A DNA stretch of 64,000 nucleotides. Source: Odobenus rosmarus divergens. Taxonomy: Eukaryota; Chordata; Mammalia; Carnivora; Odobenidae. The position numbers and the translations under genes are program-made. This document shows, one piece after another, positions 12,499 to 24,406 of the stretch. The first letter of the stretch is position 1. Every line of letters starts with the position of its first letter. The stretch lies in assembly GCF_000321225.1 (NCBI RefSeq), contig NW_004450267.1, forward strand, positions 6,615,534 to 6,679,533, written 5' to 3'. Under the pieces are notes generated by a model. That model was not told the DNA's origin. It did no database searches and saw only the letters and a list, made by a program, of their open reading frames with translations.

Positions 12499-13734
12499 AG
12501 ATTCAGCATTTCTAACAGGCTCCCCCGTGATGCTGATGGCACTGACCCGGTCCTGCCTAGAGGAGTGTCCTCCTTCCTCCTTCCTTTTTGCTCTCTGCCC
12601 TCTGGTGCCTCCCCTGCCCCCTGAGGCAGCCAGCCATCAGAAGACTCCCTGCACTCTATTGAAAACTACTCTCAGACAACAGGCATGAGCTGGGACTGGC
12701 CCAGGCTGGACATAGTGTTGCGCCCGTTCCCACTGAGCACCCACAGTTGTGGCATCTGTCTGGGGACGAGGAGAGGATTCTGAGAGAGGAGGGAACTTGT
12801 CTCTGACTTAGAGGAGCTCCTACTCTGTTGGAGATGCATACAAACACACCTTGCTATCCATGAGAACCCTGCAGAAAGGCATGCAAAGGTTCGCAAAGGA
12901 ACACGCAGGATGAGGAACCTGCCATAAAGTAACACACTGGAACCAAACTGCATCCTCTCTGGGGCTCCTGCAGCCCGGGAAGGGGGCAGGGACCCTGTCC
13001 TGCTTGCCCTTCTCAGAACCAGCAGGCTGAGGTGCTGAGAGCAGAGCACCCCTGGGAGGGGTGGCCATAGCACGGGCACTGGCTGGGGGCAGCCCAGGTT
13101 AAAAGGCATGTTCATCCAAGGCTAGCTCTCATTAAGTGAGACTTGTGTTAAACGCTGTTCCCGGGCCTTGGGTCTTAGTGACCATGCGATTCCTGAAAGT
13201 GGGATCATGTGCTAAAAGCCAGGCTGGGACAACAGTGCCCCGGACTTTGCTGAAGTTTTTGGTTGGAGTTGGGCATGGTTGGTATTGAGAAACTGCATTC
13301 TGTGCTTCTTGACAGCTTTGCCTCCAATCCTCCCCCATCACCCGGTCCCCCAATCCTAGTCACCACCCCTGAATAAAACTCCATAGATTCTAGCTTCAGC
13401 AAAGGGAGCCCTGGTTTCTGCCTAAACTCCTGAGAACACAGTGCTTTCTCCCAAAATCCGCCGATAGGAATGGTGATCAGATGGCTCAGTGGTGGGTTCC
13501 CACTAGGTGAGAGTTGGAGCTTCCATCCTTATGCCAGAGGAGCCCATGGCTAGGAATGGTCCAAATCTGGGGCTTTGCTCCTCACTTTCTGATCAGCTTC
13601 AGCCAGGAAGCTCCCTTTATTCTCTATTCCGCATTTGCAAAGCTGAGAGGAGCCCCGGCAGAAACAAGGATGCAGGGGTGATCCCTGAACGGGGTGCTGT
13701 AGAGACAAATGACTTGCTTATTTTTCTTTCTGGT

Positions 13735-14420
13735 AAAATATAGATGACATAAAATTTGCCATTTTAACCATTTTTTAAATGTACAGTACAGTGGCATTTA
13801 TTACATTCCTCACTTTGTACCACCATGCTGACTATCCGCTTCTAACACAATTTTGTCACCCCAAACAGAAACTGTATCCATTAAGCAATAACTCCCCGTC
13901 CCTCCCCCATAGTCCCTGGTAACCGCTATTCTATTTCTGTCTTTATGAATTTGCCTATTCTAGATATTTCATATGAGCGGAATCATACCGTATTTGTCCT
14001 TTTGTATTTTTTTTCACTTAACATAGTGTTTTTGAGGTTCATCCATGTTGTAGCCTGTGTCAGCACTTCATTCCTTTGTATGGTTGAATAATATTCTGTT
14101 GTATGGATATACCACATTGTGTTTATCCATTCATCTGTTCATGGGCATTTGGGTTGTTTCCATTGTTAATTTTTTTTAAGATTTTATTTAGTTATTTGAG
14201 AGAGAGAGGAAGAGAGAGACAGAGAGAGACAGAGAGAGAGAGAGAGCACAAGTCGGAGGAGGGAAAGAGGGAAAGGGAGAAGCAGGATCCCCGCTCGGGG
14301 CTCGATCCCAGGACCCTGAGATCATGACCTGAGCTGAAGTCAGATGCTTAACTGACTGAGCCACCCAGGGGTGCCCCTCCATTGTTAATTACTAATATTT
14401 TATAGTTCTTGTAGGTTCCC
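13735..14420 (-). mobile_element. Old L1 3' end, minus strand, split by a Can-SINE
   Basis: Reverse of an old L1 3' UTR: AAATTTGCCATTTTAACCAT at the 3' side, then CCATTAAGCAATAACTCCCC, GAATCATACCGTATTTGTCC and CATCCATGTTGTAGC leading to the end of ORF2. The Can-SINE at 14172-14377 splits it, and it fades out near 14420. Confidence 0.78.
14172..14377 (-). mobile_element. Can-SINE (inside an L1 3' end)
   Basis: Reverse SINE with a long (GA)-rich middle. The duplication TCCATTGTTAATT is identical at 14159-14171 and 14378-14390. Confidence 0.95.
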
Positions 14421-14559
14421 TGGGTCCAGACCATGGAGACACAGCAGGAAATAAGATAGTTCTTGTCCACACTTGGCAGGTAGCCAGGCAGGGACAACAG
14501 AGGTGAATGCCATCACAGGACCTGGGGGTACTTACAGGACACGCTGGATGGGGGCTTGG

Positions 14560-14680
14560 CCACACTGGGTTCTGTCTTGCCTGACCAGCTGCCGACTGTG
14601 TGGGGTTCTCCTTTTTCAGGCCTCAGCCTTCCCATCTGTAAAATGGATTTGAGGCTAAAGACCCCTGTGGCACTATGACG
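14560..14680 (-). repeat. MIR SINE fragment
   Basis: Reverse MIR core: CCTCAGCCTTCCCATCTGTA then AAATGGATTTGAGG. Confidence 0.55.
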
Positions 14681-15439
14681 CTGAATCTTCGCTATGGAAT
14701 TCTAGGAGACCATCTCTATTTCTTTCTTGGGTAGGGCTTGTGGCAGGGAAGAAGTTCCTGTGGCTATAGAAGTCGGGGGAGGAAGGGGTGCCTGGGAAGT
14801 TGAATATTTCCAGCATAGTGCCTGGCAGGAGGGTGGCCTTGCTTACATAGCTGTGATTGCCTTGCTGTCTGCCCCCTGCAGGGGGCACCTTACCGTCCTT
14901 GCCCCTGCTCAGTCGCCTGCCTGGAGAGGGTGTCCAGGCAAGACTAGGGAAGGGGAATGACTCCTAGGTCAGAGCTCCTGACCACCACAGGGGGCTAGAG
15001 TTGTATAGGGGCAGCCCACATGGGGGACTACTAGTTGGGTTAGGATTATTGGGGGGGCCTGGGGGCCCGGAGTTTAAGTAGGATGGTAATTGGGATGCCA
15101 GAAGCCAGGACAGCCAGAAGGAGTAAGTGGTGGCTGGGTGGAACCCAGAGCCAGGGTGGAGATTTCCTGTCAAAACAGCCACTTATCCTGGCCGGAGAGT
15201 GCATTCCTTTACCCGAGGAGCTAAGAAGGTCCTGTTTTCCTCTCAGGGTTCCTTTGAGCCACGGGCTGCTTTGGGCAGGCTGTTGGAGGCTCTGTGAGCT
15301 GGGCTCTGGTAGGACTTCGGTAGACCCCTCGGTCGGGCCTCTGCCTGCGCAGCTCGCGCTCCTGGCTCCCCTCCCAGACTCCCTGCATCCTTGGGCGAGC
15401 ACCGACCGCAGCAGTGGCAGCCAAGCGTTCAATCCGGTC

Positions 15440-15575
15440 TCCTCTGTGCTTTGACTTCTTTACCTGAAGAATGCACCTATTTTGTAGGGTTGTTGTGAGC
15501 TAATATACCTGACGGGCTTGGAACAGTGACTGGCACAAAGCCCTGTTCCGTGTGTGGCAGTCACTCTTATTATCC
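15440..15575 (-). repeat. MIR SINE
   Basis: Reverse MIR: TGTAGGGTTGTTGTGAGCTA then ACAGTGACTGGCACAAAGCC. Confidence 0.65.
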
Positions 15576-18500
15576 CAAGCTGCCTCTTTGTTTCCGGGGC
15601 CCAGGTGAGCCTCAGTTCCCACCCAAGTCAGGGCCCTGTCAAGTTCTGGGCATTTAACAGTTCTTTTCTCTGTAGGCATCTCCAGGCAAAAATCTCGTAT
15701 CTCAGCTTGCTGACCCCAAAGGCCATTATAAGAAAAGGTTCATTAAGCATGCAAAATAGAGCCATGTCAGCAGATGGAACAGTTTCTTGGGTATTAGAAA
15801 TCATCTCTCGTCAAGCAAGGGCTCGTCCTCACTTTCCCAAGGGAGGAATCCTTCGCTCAGAAAGAGCCTCTGAACTGTCCCTTGTAGATTGTAGGGGTTG
15901 GCAGAAGCCTCTCTGGTTACGGGAAACTTTCAACCACCCCCTTCCAAGGGGGCCACCCTGACACCCCCTCCACTCCAGCCCTGGGGGCTTTCCAGCTGTT
16001 CAGCCAGCCAGTCATCCCTGAGGGTGGAGGCCTTCCCCAGGGGCCTGGAGGCTCCAGGCTGCTCCGCCCAGTGCCCTCTGGGCAGGCACAGCCCTACTTC
16101 AGACTTCCCTTCTGGCCACTGCTAGAGTGCCTAGCCCTCCCTCTGTGTATTTTCTCTCTGGGTGGGGGCCGGGGAGCTGGAAACCCTGCTCACATCCTCT
16201 CCCCACCCTGTCTTCAGAGTACCAAACTCCGAAGAGGCTGGAGCCAGAGAGGAGGCTGCGGTGTGGGGCAGGCCACCAGTTGGCCGCGCAGAACTCCTGT
16301 GGGGAAGGAAGACTGCCGTGGGTGGGTGCCTCAGGAGACTCTTCCAAACCTATCATCATTTCCCTTCCGTCTCTCCAGTCCGTGGTCAGTACAGTCCAAA
16401 TCGATACGGCCTGACCGAGTTCAAGTTCAACACGCTTCTATGGAGTCCCTCTAATGGACGGGGATTGTTGTGACCCAGTTCAATGGGATAGCCCTGCCGG
16501 CTGGGCCTCAGTGCTGTGTGGGCTCCGGTTGGACTCCGAGCGAGGGTTGCCGTGCCACCGGCCGCTCTCAGGCTCTGCGGAGCTGGCTGGCAACTCTGAG
16601 CTCCGGGTCCCTTGGTTGTTGAATGGGTCAGTGCCTTGGACCCTGAAGGTTCATTATCTGCATGAATGGAGGGCACCAAAGACACTGTAAGAACAGAAGA
16701 CCTGGTGGCAGTCCTTGTAATTCATAGTTGCTCGGTCTCATCAGCATATCACGAAATGTGGCGGCCAGCTCATCCCCCAGTTCCGCGTGTTGTGTCACGG
16801 CCATGGGGAAGGGAAGGGGTAGCAGCGGGGTCGCGGGTGGTGCTGACATGTTCTAGAAGCCAGTTTGGGATTTTACGTCTGCCGCTGGAAATCAGTGGTG
16901 TCACTGGAGGCTGGGTGCTGAGTGTTAAGAATGGGCTTCTGGCTGGGCCACTTTCAGAATTAGAAGCGCTCTGAAACATCACCTGGTCCCCTGCACCTGT
17001 GCCATACCCGGGTGCTCAGTAGGGGTGCAGAGCCTTGGGCTCATCCCAGATTGACAGTCAGAATTTGCATTTCAAAAGGAAAAGGGACTCACCTTCAGTC
17101 CCCCAGGAACCAGGGCACCCACACCTGTGTCTAGACTCTAGTTCCTGACACCACCCCTCCCCTCCTCCCCAGAGATCTTCAGGTTGCTCATGCCAGGAAG
17201 GGGCCGCTGTGCTCCACCCAAGGCAGGAGGACAAGAGCCTGGCTTCTCCCAAATCCATGTTCTCTGGGCTCAGGTCGACTGCCCCCATCCCCACCCCCCC
17301 TTTCACAGCTCCCAGGAGCTAAGGGCACGGCGCAGAGGAGAGAAAACTCCACTGGCCAATGAAAGCAGCTAGAGGTGTGCGGGGTGAGCTGCCCATGTTT
17401 GTCCGCCTTAGAGCATCTGTGGTTGGGCAGTGTCTGAGTAAGTTGAGGGGGGGTGCTGCTTGGGCAGGAGCTCCATGGGGACTTAGTGGCCAGATGGGTC
17501 CTGGACACTCTCCTTCTTCCCCTTTTCACTGACCTCTCCTTGTCAGGCCATTTCAGGCCTGTTTCCTCCCTCAAGCTGCAGATCTCCGTCCCCATGCCAC
17601 GACGTCCCAGAGTGGTCCCGGCAGGGCAGACCCTTAGGGCACCATTCCAGCGCCACCACCCTGGAGGACCTGAGGAGGGGCGTGTGTGCAGCACGATGTT
17701 TGGCCCCTGGGAGAGGCACCCAGTTCATGATCCCCTTGCTGCATGCCCTACTGTACTTCCTCCTCGTCTGGGGATCCTCAGCGTGTTCCTCTCCTCTTGG
17801 CCTGGTCCCGGTCCCTCCCCCACGGCGTTGTTTTGGTGTGTGTCCCTTCCCAGAACCTCGGCCTCTCCTTTCCTTTTCCTTGCAGAGTTGCTCTTCCTGT
17901 GATCCCTCAGGCCCCAGCCCGCCCTCTGGGGCCCTCCCTGCCTTCCTCTCTCCCAGGCCCTTCCTCCGCTCTTTCTATTCCTGGTTGGACCAGCCTCTCC
18001 CATTGTCCATTCCCAGGAAAGGGCTGTCTCGCTGGTCCAGGGGTGAGGGACTCGAGCCAAGAAGAAAGCCAGCGCCGGAAGCCCCTGCCCGCCCCGGAGC
18101 TCGGCTCCCAGCAAGGTGCCCCCACACCAACCCTATTGCCAGTGTCATTTTTAGAAATCTCACTTTCTAAGTTAGTCAGCAGTAGCAATGTGACACCCAC
18201 ATGTGGGGGCTGATGACTTCCCAACTGCCTCTTGTAACTTCAGCAGACCCGGGGGTGGGGTGGGGGGAGCCACAGGTGCCACAGAGAGCTTCCCGGCAGC
18301 CACCTGACCGGTGACCAGGGCTGACTGCCTTTGGCCAGGGCAAGGTGGGTAGGGTCTCACGAGGACTCTCTGAGAGCAGACAGTGGACCCTGTGGAACAC
18401 CCGGAGAAGCCGTGTTTCCCAGATTCAGGAAAGAAAGGCCAAGCCTTTCTGCAGACAGACCTTCAAGTATCTTTCCTCTGCCTGTTCTTGCCTGGCTTTT

Positions 18501-19189
18501 GTCTTGATTTGTTTTCTCTCTCTTATGTCCCCCCACTCCACCCCCACCCCATGTTTGTTTTTCCTAAAAGCACATAGCTCAAATGGGGCTAAAGTATTTT
18601 TGGTAAATACAGAAACAGATGTTTGGGTCAAACCCAGATACGTCCACATGTGGCGGGTGCAGGCACAGGGCATCCCAGGCCTTTCAGGGTTGGAAGATGT
18701 CAGCTCAGAAGGCCCCATACTGGCTCCCTGTTGTACCTACAGAGGAGCTGAGTGGTTCGCAGGGGCAAAGACACAAGCAGTAGGGATCTCTGGGGAAACA
18801 GCTCAGGATGAATTACAGAGAGATAGCATGGTAGTTGGAAAATTTTGAATTCAGACAGATGTGGAGGCCAGGCTAGGCTCTGTCTGCTCCGAGCTCTGCA
18901 AGCCTCCTCCAGTCATACACCCCTAGGTGCGTGTGGCATGCCACAGGGGAGGCCCCCTGTCAGCCTCCTGCAGAAGGAGAGGGGGGGATGCCGTGAGCTC
19001 TGTGGGTGTCTCCTGGGCTTGATGAGGACCTGTGTTTCATGCCTTGGCACCCCCCCGCCCAGAGATGTCCCCAGGAGAGTTTGTCCCACAGGTCACAGTC
19101 CTGCCCAGGACCAAGGCCGGCCCCCTCTGTGGGGGAGGGCAGTGCCAGGGACCTGGGGACTGGCCTCCTGGAAGAGAGGCCGTGGCCAT

Positions 19190-19370
19190 AATACAGGCAG
19201 GTCCGGCTGTGTGACTTCGGACAAGATTCTTCACCTTCCTGAGCCCGGTGTCCTTCCCTCTGATCTTGCAGGGTAGCTATGAGGATCAAGGATGACATTG
19301 TAAAGGACTCAGTGCCCAGGAACAGGCACGTAGGAGGTGCTCAATAAAGGGCCGCTCATTGTTATGTTCG
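19190..19370 (-). repeat. MIR SINE
   Basis: Reverse MIR: GGCTGTGTGACTTCGGACAA, GGGTAGCTATGAGGATCAAG, TAGGAGGTGCTCAATAAAGG. Confidence 0.72.
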
Positions 19371-20496
19371 GAAGAGAGGTTGCCCTGTGATGTCCTTGGG
19401 GAGCCTGCACAGTCCTGCACACAGAGAAACTCGTCGTGGCCTTGCAAGGATAGCCGTATGACACACTGTCGGCTGCTGTCCGTCCACTGCGAGGCCGGGC
19501 CTGGTGGCAGGCAGGGCAGGGGACGCCGTCGGGGCATGCCGGGCTGGCACAAGTCTCGGGTGCAGGGGCAGCGCCTAGCGTGGGAGTCCTGAACTTTGGG
19601 GCGCATGCCCCTCCAAGAGGCCTCAGAGGCCTGGAACCCCCAAATGATATGCAAAATGTGCTATCTGTGGGGACAGCTTTCATCGGATTCTCCAATGGGG
19701 CCATAACTACAAAACTTAAGAACCTTTGTTCTGGATGTCAGCATGTCTGGCATGAAGACCCACTGTAAGAGGCTATGGCAGGTGCCCTGGATGTGTGCAG
19801 CTGACCTCACCCTATGCCTCAGCCCGCAAGTCCAAGCCCATCAGGGACATTGGTGCCTGACCTGGGCATCCACCCTGCCATAAGCTCAAGGTTCAGCTGG
19901 ACCCGGTTTGGGGTGTGGGAGAGAGACCAGGGCCCAAGGAGTTGGGGTGAGGACCAGAAGGGCCAAGCCTCACTGGGGGCTGGCTGAGGCCTGGGGACCT
20001 GAGGTGGTGGGTTTTTAGGGGGTGGAAGTCATAAGGGCCTGGGAAGGTCAAGAGCAGAGGAAATGAAGAAGTCCACCATGCCAGCCTCCAGAGCTCCCTT
20101 CTCATTCACTGGAAAGTGGCACATAGGAGGGGTGGGCCCTACGGTCTGTCCCTGCCTGAGTGGGCTGGCCAAAAAGTCATCAAATGATCTCTCTAGGTCT
20201 TGAATTCTAGTAGGAGGGTGATCGTTGCCGGATCTTACCTCAGAGCCTTATGCAGAGACCTTGGGCTGTGTCTCATGGGGACGAGGCTGTGGGTGCTCTC
20301 TCTCTCTCCATTTCTTTTCTTTTTTCTGTTTCTTTTGGTTCTTATTTTATCTGCCCTATCTTACTTAGGTTTTCCTCATAAATCACTTAAATCATTTTGA
20401 GAAACAGGTAGAATATAGATGGAAAGAAAAAAAATAAAAGAAACTTGTTTACAGAACAGTGATCTAGAGAAGGTAGGCTTTCAGTCCTGGGATGTT

Positions 20497-20504
20497 CTGT
20501 TTGT

Positions 20505-20510
<6 letters not shown>
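20497..20510. repeat. Target-site duplication, left copy (NTAN1 retrocopy)
   Basis: The 14-bp CTGTTTGTTTTTCT is identical to 21661-21674 and directly borders the poly(A) remnant. Confidence 0.9.
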
Positions 20511-20535
<25 letters not shown>

Positions 20536-21660
20536 GCCAAAGTAAGATTTTATTTTGAAAGTCATTTGAAGGACAGTAAGGAAGGAGACCTAAGACTCAG
20601 CAGATGTAGATTCTGATGTGCATTCTTTGCAGCCCCCACGGTGGTCTTTGTCAGGCCAACAAGTTGCTTTCTTTCTTTGGTGATCCCATGTTTAGCTTCC
20701 TGGAGAAGAGATCTTTTCCCATAAGCCACCTTCATTCTTTTTGTAGAGCAGAGCCTTGTTTCCAGGAAACAGTGCGCTGGTGGGAGATGGGTGTTTTTTT
20801 AAAAACATCAAGGTAGACCTAATATGTTCCACAAAGTGGGGCGGCTCAGCCAGAGACAAAGTGGAAAGGTTCTCTAGTATTTGCTTATCATCTTGCTGCA
20901 GCCAGAAATCCACATGTAGAAAGGGCATCCAGGAATACGGTCCTATACGCAGTTGCTCTGTCTTTGCGTCGTAAATACTAATCATTGGTCCTCCTGTTAA
21001 AGCTCGGGCAGCACGGAGCTCCTCCTCTGGACCCCGATCTGGGAAGGATGCTCGGTAAATCTCTGCCGTCTTAATGTTGACAGCGATGCCATGAATCACT
21101 GGAAAGTGGTTTTCGTTTTCTTCCCGGTCATTTAATTCTGTCACACACAGTGTCACTAAGTGAATGTCCTCCGCTTGTCTGTCAGATTCACTGAGAAGCT
21201 GATGAGTAAGTTTTTGTGACAACTGCCTGTCGTCACTGAAGCCTCCCACCAGGTGCACTTCCAGCCTTCCACACTGAGCGTGGTCAGGGAAGGCTTTTAT
21301 GGAGCTCATGATCAAGGGGACCTCCACTCTGGTGTCGGTCCCATCACAGTGGGTCAAGCAGGTGGCCCTGTTACCTGTGTGCCTCAGGACCACAATGTGA
21401 CAAGTGGTGGCATCATCAGAACCCAGAATGGAGAGGGAACCATCCTTTGGGGAGGTCACTGCCAGCTCTCTTTGCTGAACATACAGAAGGCCCTGGGGTC
21501 CCACTTGTTGAACAGACTGACCTCTGAGAAGTCTGGCTCTTTCCTCCAGAGGCGGGTGGGGTCGCACCAGGTCCCTGGCAGACTGTAGCAGCCACACTCG
21601 CTGCCCCTCGACGAGCAGTGGCATCGCGGAGGCGGCCGCCCGGGCAGGCCCAGGGAGGCC
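20511..21660 (-). mobile_element. Full NTAN1 processed mRNA insertion (LINE-1 mediated)
   Basis: The insertion runs on the minus strand. It has about 36 bases of GC-rich 5' leader (21625-21660), the 310-codon frame, about 155 bases of 3' UTR, a polyadenylation signal (TTTATT on the + strand at 20549-20554) and a T-rich run (20511-20535) that is the reverse complement of the poly(A) tail. The duplication CTGTTTGTTTTTCT is identical at 20497-20510 and 21661-21674. The reconstructed nick TTCT/AAAA is close to the LINE-1 endonuclease preference. Confidence 0.93.
20692..21624 (-). CDS. NTAN1 (retrocopy): NTAN1 retrocopy with intact 310-codon ORF
   Basis: An uninterrupted, intronless reading frame from MPLLVEGQRV to KISSPGS matches full-length protein N-terminal asparagine amidohydrolase, which is also 310 residues in human as I recall it. 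The parent enzyme deamidates N-terminal Asn to Asp, feeding proteins into the Arg/N-degron pathway. Cys75 in the segment DDATTCHIVVL is at the expected nucleophile position, and LVGGFSDDRQLS, TELNDREENENHFPVI and the C-terminal region are conserved. Differences from my memory of the human protein are scattered substitutions, mostly in the first 25 residues. Lack of introns, a poly(A) remnant and perfect flanking duplications show a processed copy. The open frame may mean a young copy or a maintained one. No promoter was recognised, so expression is unproven. Confidence 0.93.
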   Translation of the reverse strand: MPLLVEGQRVWLLQSARDLVRPHPPLEERARLLRGQSVQQVGPQGLLYVQQRELAVTSPKDGSLSILGSDDATTCHIVVLRHTGNRATCLTHCDGTDTRVEVPLIMSSIKAFPDHAQCGRLEVHLVGGFSDDRQLSQKLTHQLLSESDRQAEDIHLVTLCVTELNDREENENHFPVIHGIAVNIKTAEIYRASFPDRGPEEELRAARALTGGPMISIYDAKTEQLRIGPYSWMPFLHVDFWLQQDDKQILENLSTLSLAEPPHFVEHIRSTLMFLKKHPSPTSALFPGNKALLYKKNEGGLWEKISSPGS

Positions 21661-21674
21661 CTGTTTGTTTTTCT
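21661..21674. repeat. Target-site duplication, right copy (NTAN1 retrocopy)
   Basis: This is an exact copy of 20497-20510, abutting the GC-rich 5' end of the retrocopy. Confidence 0.9.
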
Positions 21675-23399
21675 AAAAGATGTTATTTTGTGTTGGTAAG
21701 TCGATTCTGCCTGTGAAAGACAATGTGGAAAATTTGTAAAAAGAAAAAAAGAAAGGAGAAATTCCTCATAATTGCATTATATAGACATCCATAGTATGTT
21801 TCCTTTTTTCCTTACATGTATAAATTAAAATTTTTTGGTATTTGTACTAGAAATGGTGTCCGGTTTTCTTGCTTCATGTGTATCATACATAATGTGGACA
21901 ATTTTCTGTGGTATTAAAAATCCTTTCTAAACATTTAAAATACCTCGGTCTCCCAGAGTTAGAAATGTAGACTCCCCATTTTACATCATTATAAATAAAG
22001 CATTGACAATGTTTTTGTCCATAAAGTTCTTTTTGAAGTTAAGATGATTTCCTTGGGAAAGATTCAGAAGCACAGCCGAAGGAGAGGGCCGGCCGGGCAG
22101 TGTGTCAGTGTGAGCATGTGCTGGGCGAGGCGTGGGGCTGCATTTGCAGAGAGAGAGGGGACGAGGCAGGCCTCCTGACAGCTGCCCCCCACCCCCCGCC
22201 ATGAGATCCAAATGACTTAGGCTGTCAACCTGTGGATCTTGTTGGTGGGGTGGACAGAGAGAAAAGTTTTCCCAGTGACTCATCCATGGGACCTGGGCAA
22301 AGCCCTCAGGCCTGGTGACCGAATACCCACCTCTGTCGGAGCTGCCGTGGGGGCCGCCGAGGTCAGTGGAGCGTGGTGAAGCCTGCCCAGCGTGCCCACA
22401 GCCCTGCGTTCAGATGTGCTTTCAGACCTGCGCATCATCCCAACTTGGCCAAACTCTACTCCAAGGCAGGCTGGGCTGGGTTTTCACCTCAGAAAGGCCA
22501 GTCAGTGGGATCAGCCAGCGGATAAACTAAAGTTAACTCAGCCATTATTGCTTTTTGTTAATGAGGGGAAGACCAGCTGTGAAGATGCCAAACCTTTCAG
22601 AAATTTTGCCCAGTACTTGGGATTTAATATCTTAGGGCAAATTCCGTGTTTGGGCAGAAGAAAGCACTTGACAGTGATTTTAAGTCCTGGCTGGACTCCC
22701 CAGGGTCCCTTGTGCTTCACTGAGCTTTCATTTTCTAATTTTTTTACACAATATTTTTCCTATTAAGTTATGAATCTTGGAAGCTGTGAAAAGCACTGGC
22801 AATTCATTGGACTCATGAGTGAGCAGGACTCATCCACTCTTTTGTGGATGGAAGCTCGGGGGGAGCTAAGCCCCGAGGTAGGTAGAGGACAGTTAGGCAG
22901 GAAATCCTGTCACCACAGCTCTAGGGGTTGGCTGGAGTGGTGGCCAAATGCCCATCGTATGTGGTTGTGAGGGTTTTGGGAAAGGGAGCAGGGTTGGCTT
23001 CTCTTAGATACAGTTAACAGGAACAAACCAATTCCTTCTCAGAGATCAGATTCAAAAGCAGCGGCTGGATAGCCTCTCCTGGGTGTTCCCGAGCCTAGAA
23101 CACTTGACTTGGATCTTCAGCTTCCACAGCCCATTGACATGTCCACAGATGCTGTTCAAAGTGACCTCCTTTGACAAAGTAGTAAAGTAGGCTTGAAACC
23201 ACCTGAAACATTTTATTGAAGCCAGTGTATAAATGTTTAAAATGCTTTGAAGAAATCGGATCTGAGATGTTCCTGCTATAAAGTAGCCTATGAACAAGTC
23301 AAATGGAAAGCATGGATGTGCCCATAACCAAGATCTAAGAGAAAGATTCTTCTTAATGTGACCCGTGTTTGCAACCGACCTCTTGTGTACCAAGCACAG

Positions 23400-23840
23400 C
23401 ACTTGACTCTGGGGGACAGAGCTATGTAAGCCTAGATTTCTTGCCCTGAGGAGTCTAGTTGGGAAAAGACCTAATATGGCCAGTCACAGTACTGAAAGCA
23501 CTTAGAAGGAATTGATACTGATTCAGGAGTTGAGGTAAAACCCAAAGGAAGTAGCATTTGAGATGGGCTTGAAAAGTAAGCATGGCGTTGATGCTTAGAG
23601 AGGTGGGAGAAGGGTCTGGAAGGCAGGAAACACAGGGATGGGTATTACTGGTGTTCTTGGGGAGAATCATCTGTGTGACTGCTGGGCAGAGAAAAGCAGA
23701 GGATGAGCAGGAAGTGGTGGGTACAGTGCCCAGTTGTCGCGGGCTTTGATTCTCCTCTTAAGGAGTTTGGACTATGTTCTGCAGCTAAGAGGGACCCATG
23801 GAAAGGTGTTTGAACAGGGAAAGTAGCTTAATTTTTAAAT
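23400..23840 (-). repeat. L2 LINE fragment, minus strand
   Basis: GAGATGGGCTTGAAAAGTAA, CTTTGATTCTCCTCTTAAGG and AAGGTGTTTGAACAGGGAAA follow the reverse L2 order. Strongly diverged. Confidence 0.5.
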
Positions 23841-24166
23841 TAAAGGAAAATACATAAATACATGCTCAGTGAAAGATTTCAGCTGACAAGAAAAAAGAAG
23901 AAAAGAAAGAAAAACAGAAAAGACAAAAAAGAAAATGCTCCCCTTCCGAGAAGTAACTACTGTTCTCCTTCAAGTAATTTTATCTACGTGTCTGTAGAGA
24001 TACAGATACACGAAGTCAAGCCCTAGAAGTGGTAAGGACGATTCTGTCAGACTTCCTCCTCTCTCTCTCACACACATGCCCCTATATTACAATATTTAAA
24101 TTTACATAAGATAGGTCTGTAATCCAGGGGAGCCTGCAAGCTATATCTTATTACTCGGCTCATTTT

Positions 24167-24368
24167 TTTTAACTTCTTTTTTTTTAGATTTTATTTATTT
24201 ATTTGAGAGAGAGAGAGCTCTCGCACATGCACACACGCATGAGCTGGGGCGGGGGCAGAGGTGGTGGGAGAGGGAGAAGCAGAAAAGCAGACCCGTCCCC
24301 CCCTCCCCCGTGCTGAGCAGCGAGCCCGAGGTGGGGCTCGATCCCAGGACCCCGGGATCACTACCTGA
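24167..24368 (-). mobile_element. Can-SINE adjacent to an SLC12A8 acceptor
   Basis: Reverse SINE with tail-side T run, AGATTTTATTTATTTATTTG and GGGCTCGATCCCAGGACC. The terminal CTGAGCCACC head is missing. The flanks 24151-24166 and 24369-24384 match 14 of 16 bases. The right flank ends 20 bases before the AG of the SLC12A8 exon at 24407. Confidence 0.88.
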
Positions 24369-24406
24369 TCACTTGGCTCATTTTGCTCTGCTTTGTGTTA
24401 TTTCAG

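Larger units (their letters stand above)
12100..12555 (+). mobile_element. MER5-type hAT element split by a Can-SINE
   Basis: Left part GATTCTGATTCTGCACG and GATTCAGCATTTCT, right part AACAGGCTCCCCCGTGATGC. It is interrupted at the same internal position as the copies at 9195 and 46128. Confidence 0.62.
1..24406 (+). other. Presumed upstream SLC12A8 intron
   Basis: No SLC12A8 exon was found here. It holds the MaLR LTR, the RPF2 and NTAN1 retrocopies, five Can-SINEs, MIR/L2/MER5 remnants and one L1 3' end. Stretches where I recognise nothing beyond simple sequence include 1-1250, 1560-2110, 2552-4235, 4450-5500, 10000-11840 (GC-rich around the GC/CA tract), 12560-13730, 14680-15440, 15575-19190 (GC-rich, many short chance ORFs), 19370-20496 and 21675-23400. 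Whether another gene's regulatory sequence lies here cannot be told from the bases alone. Confidence 0.7.

Noticed and set aside
17188..18848. Several overlapping 100-168 codon ORFs on both strands
   Set aside because: GC-rich DNA gives open frames on both strands at once; none carries a recognisable motif.
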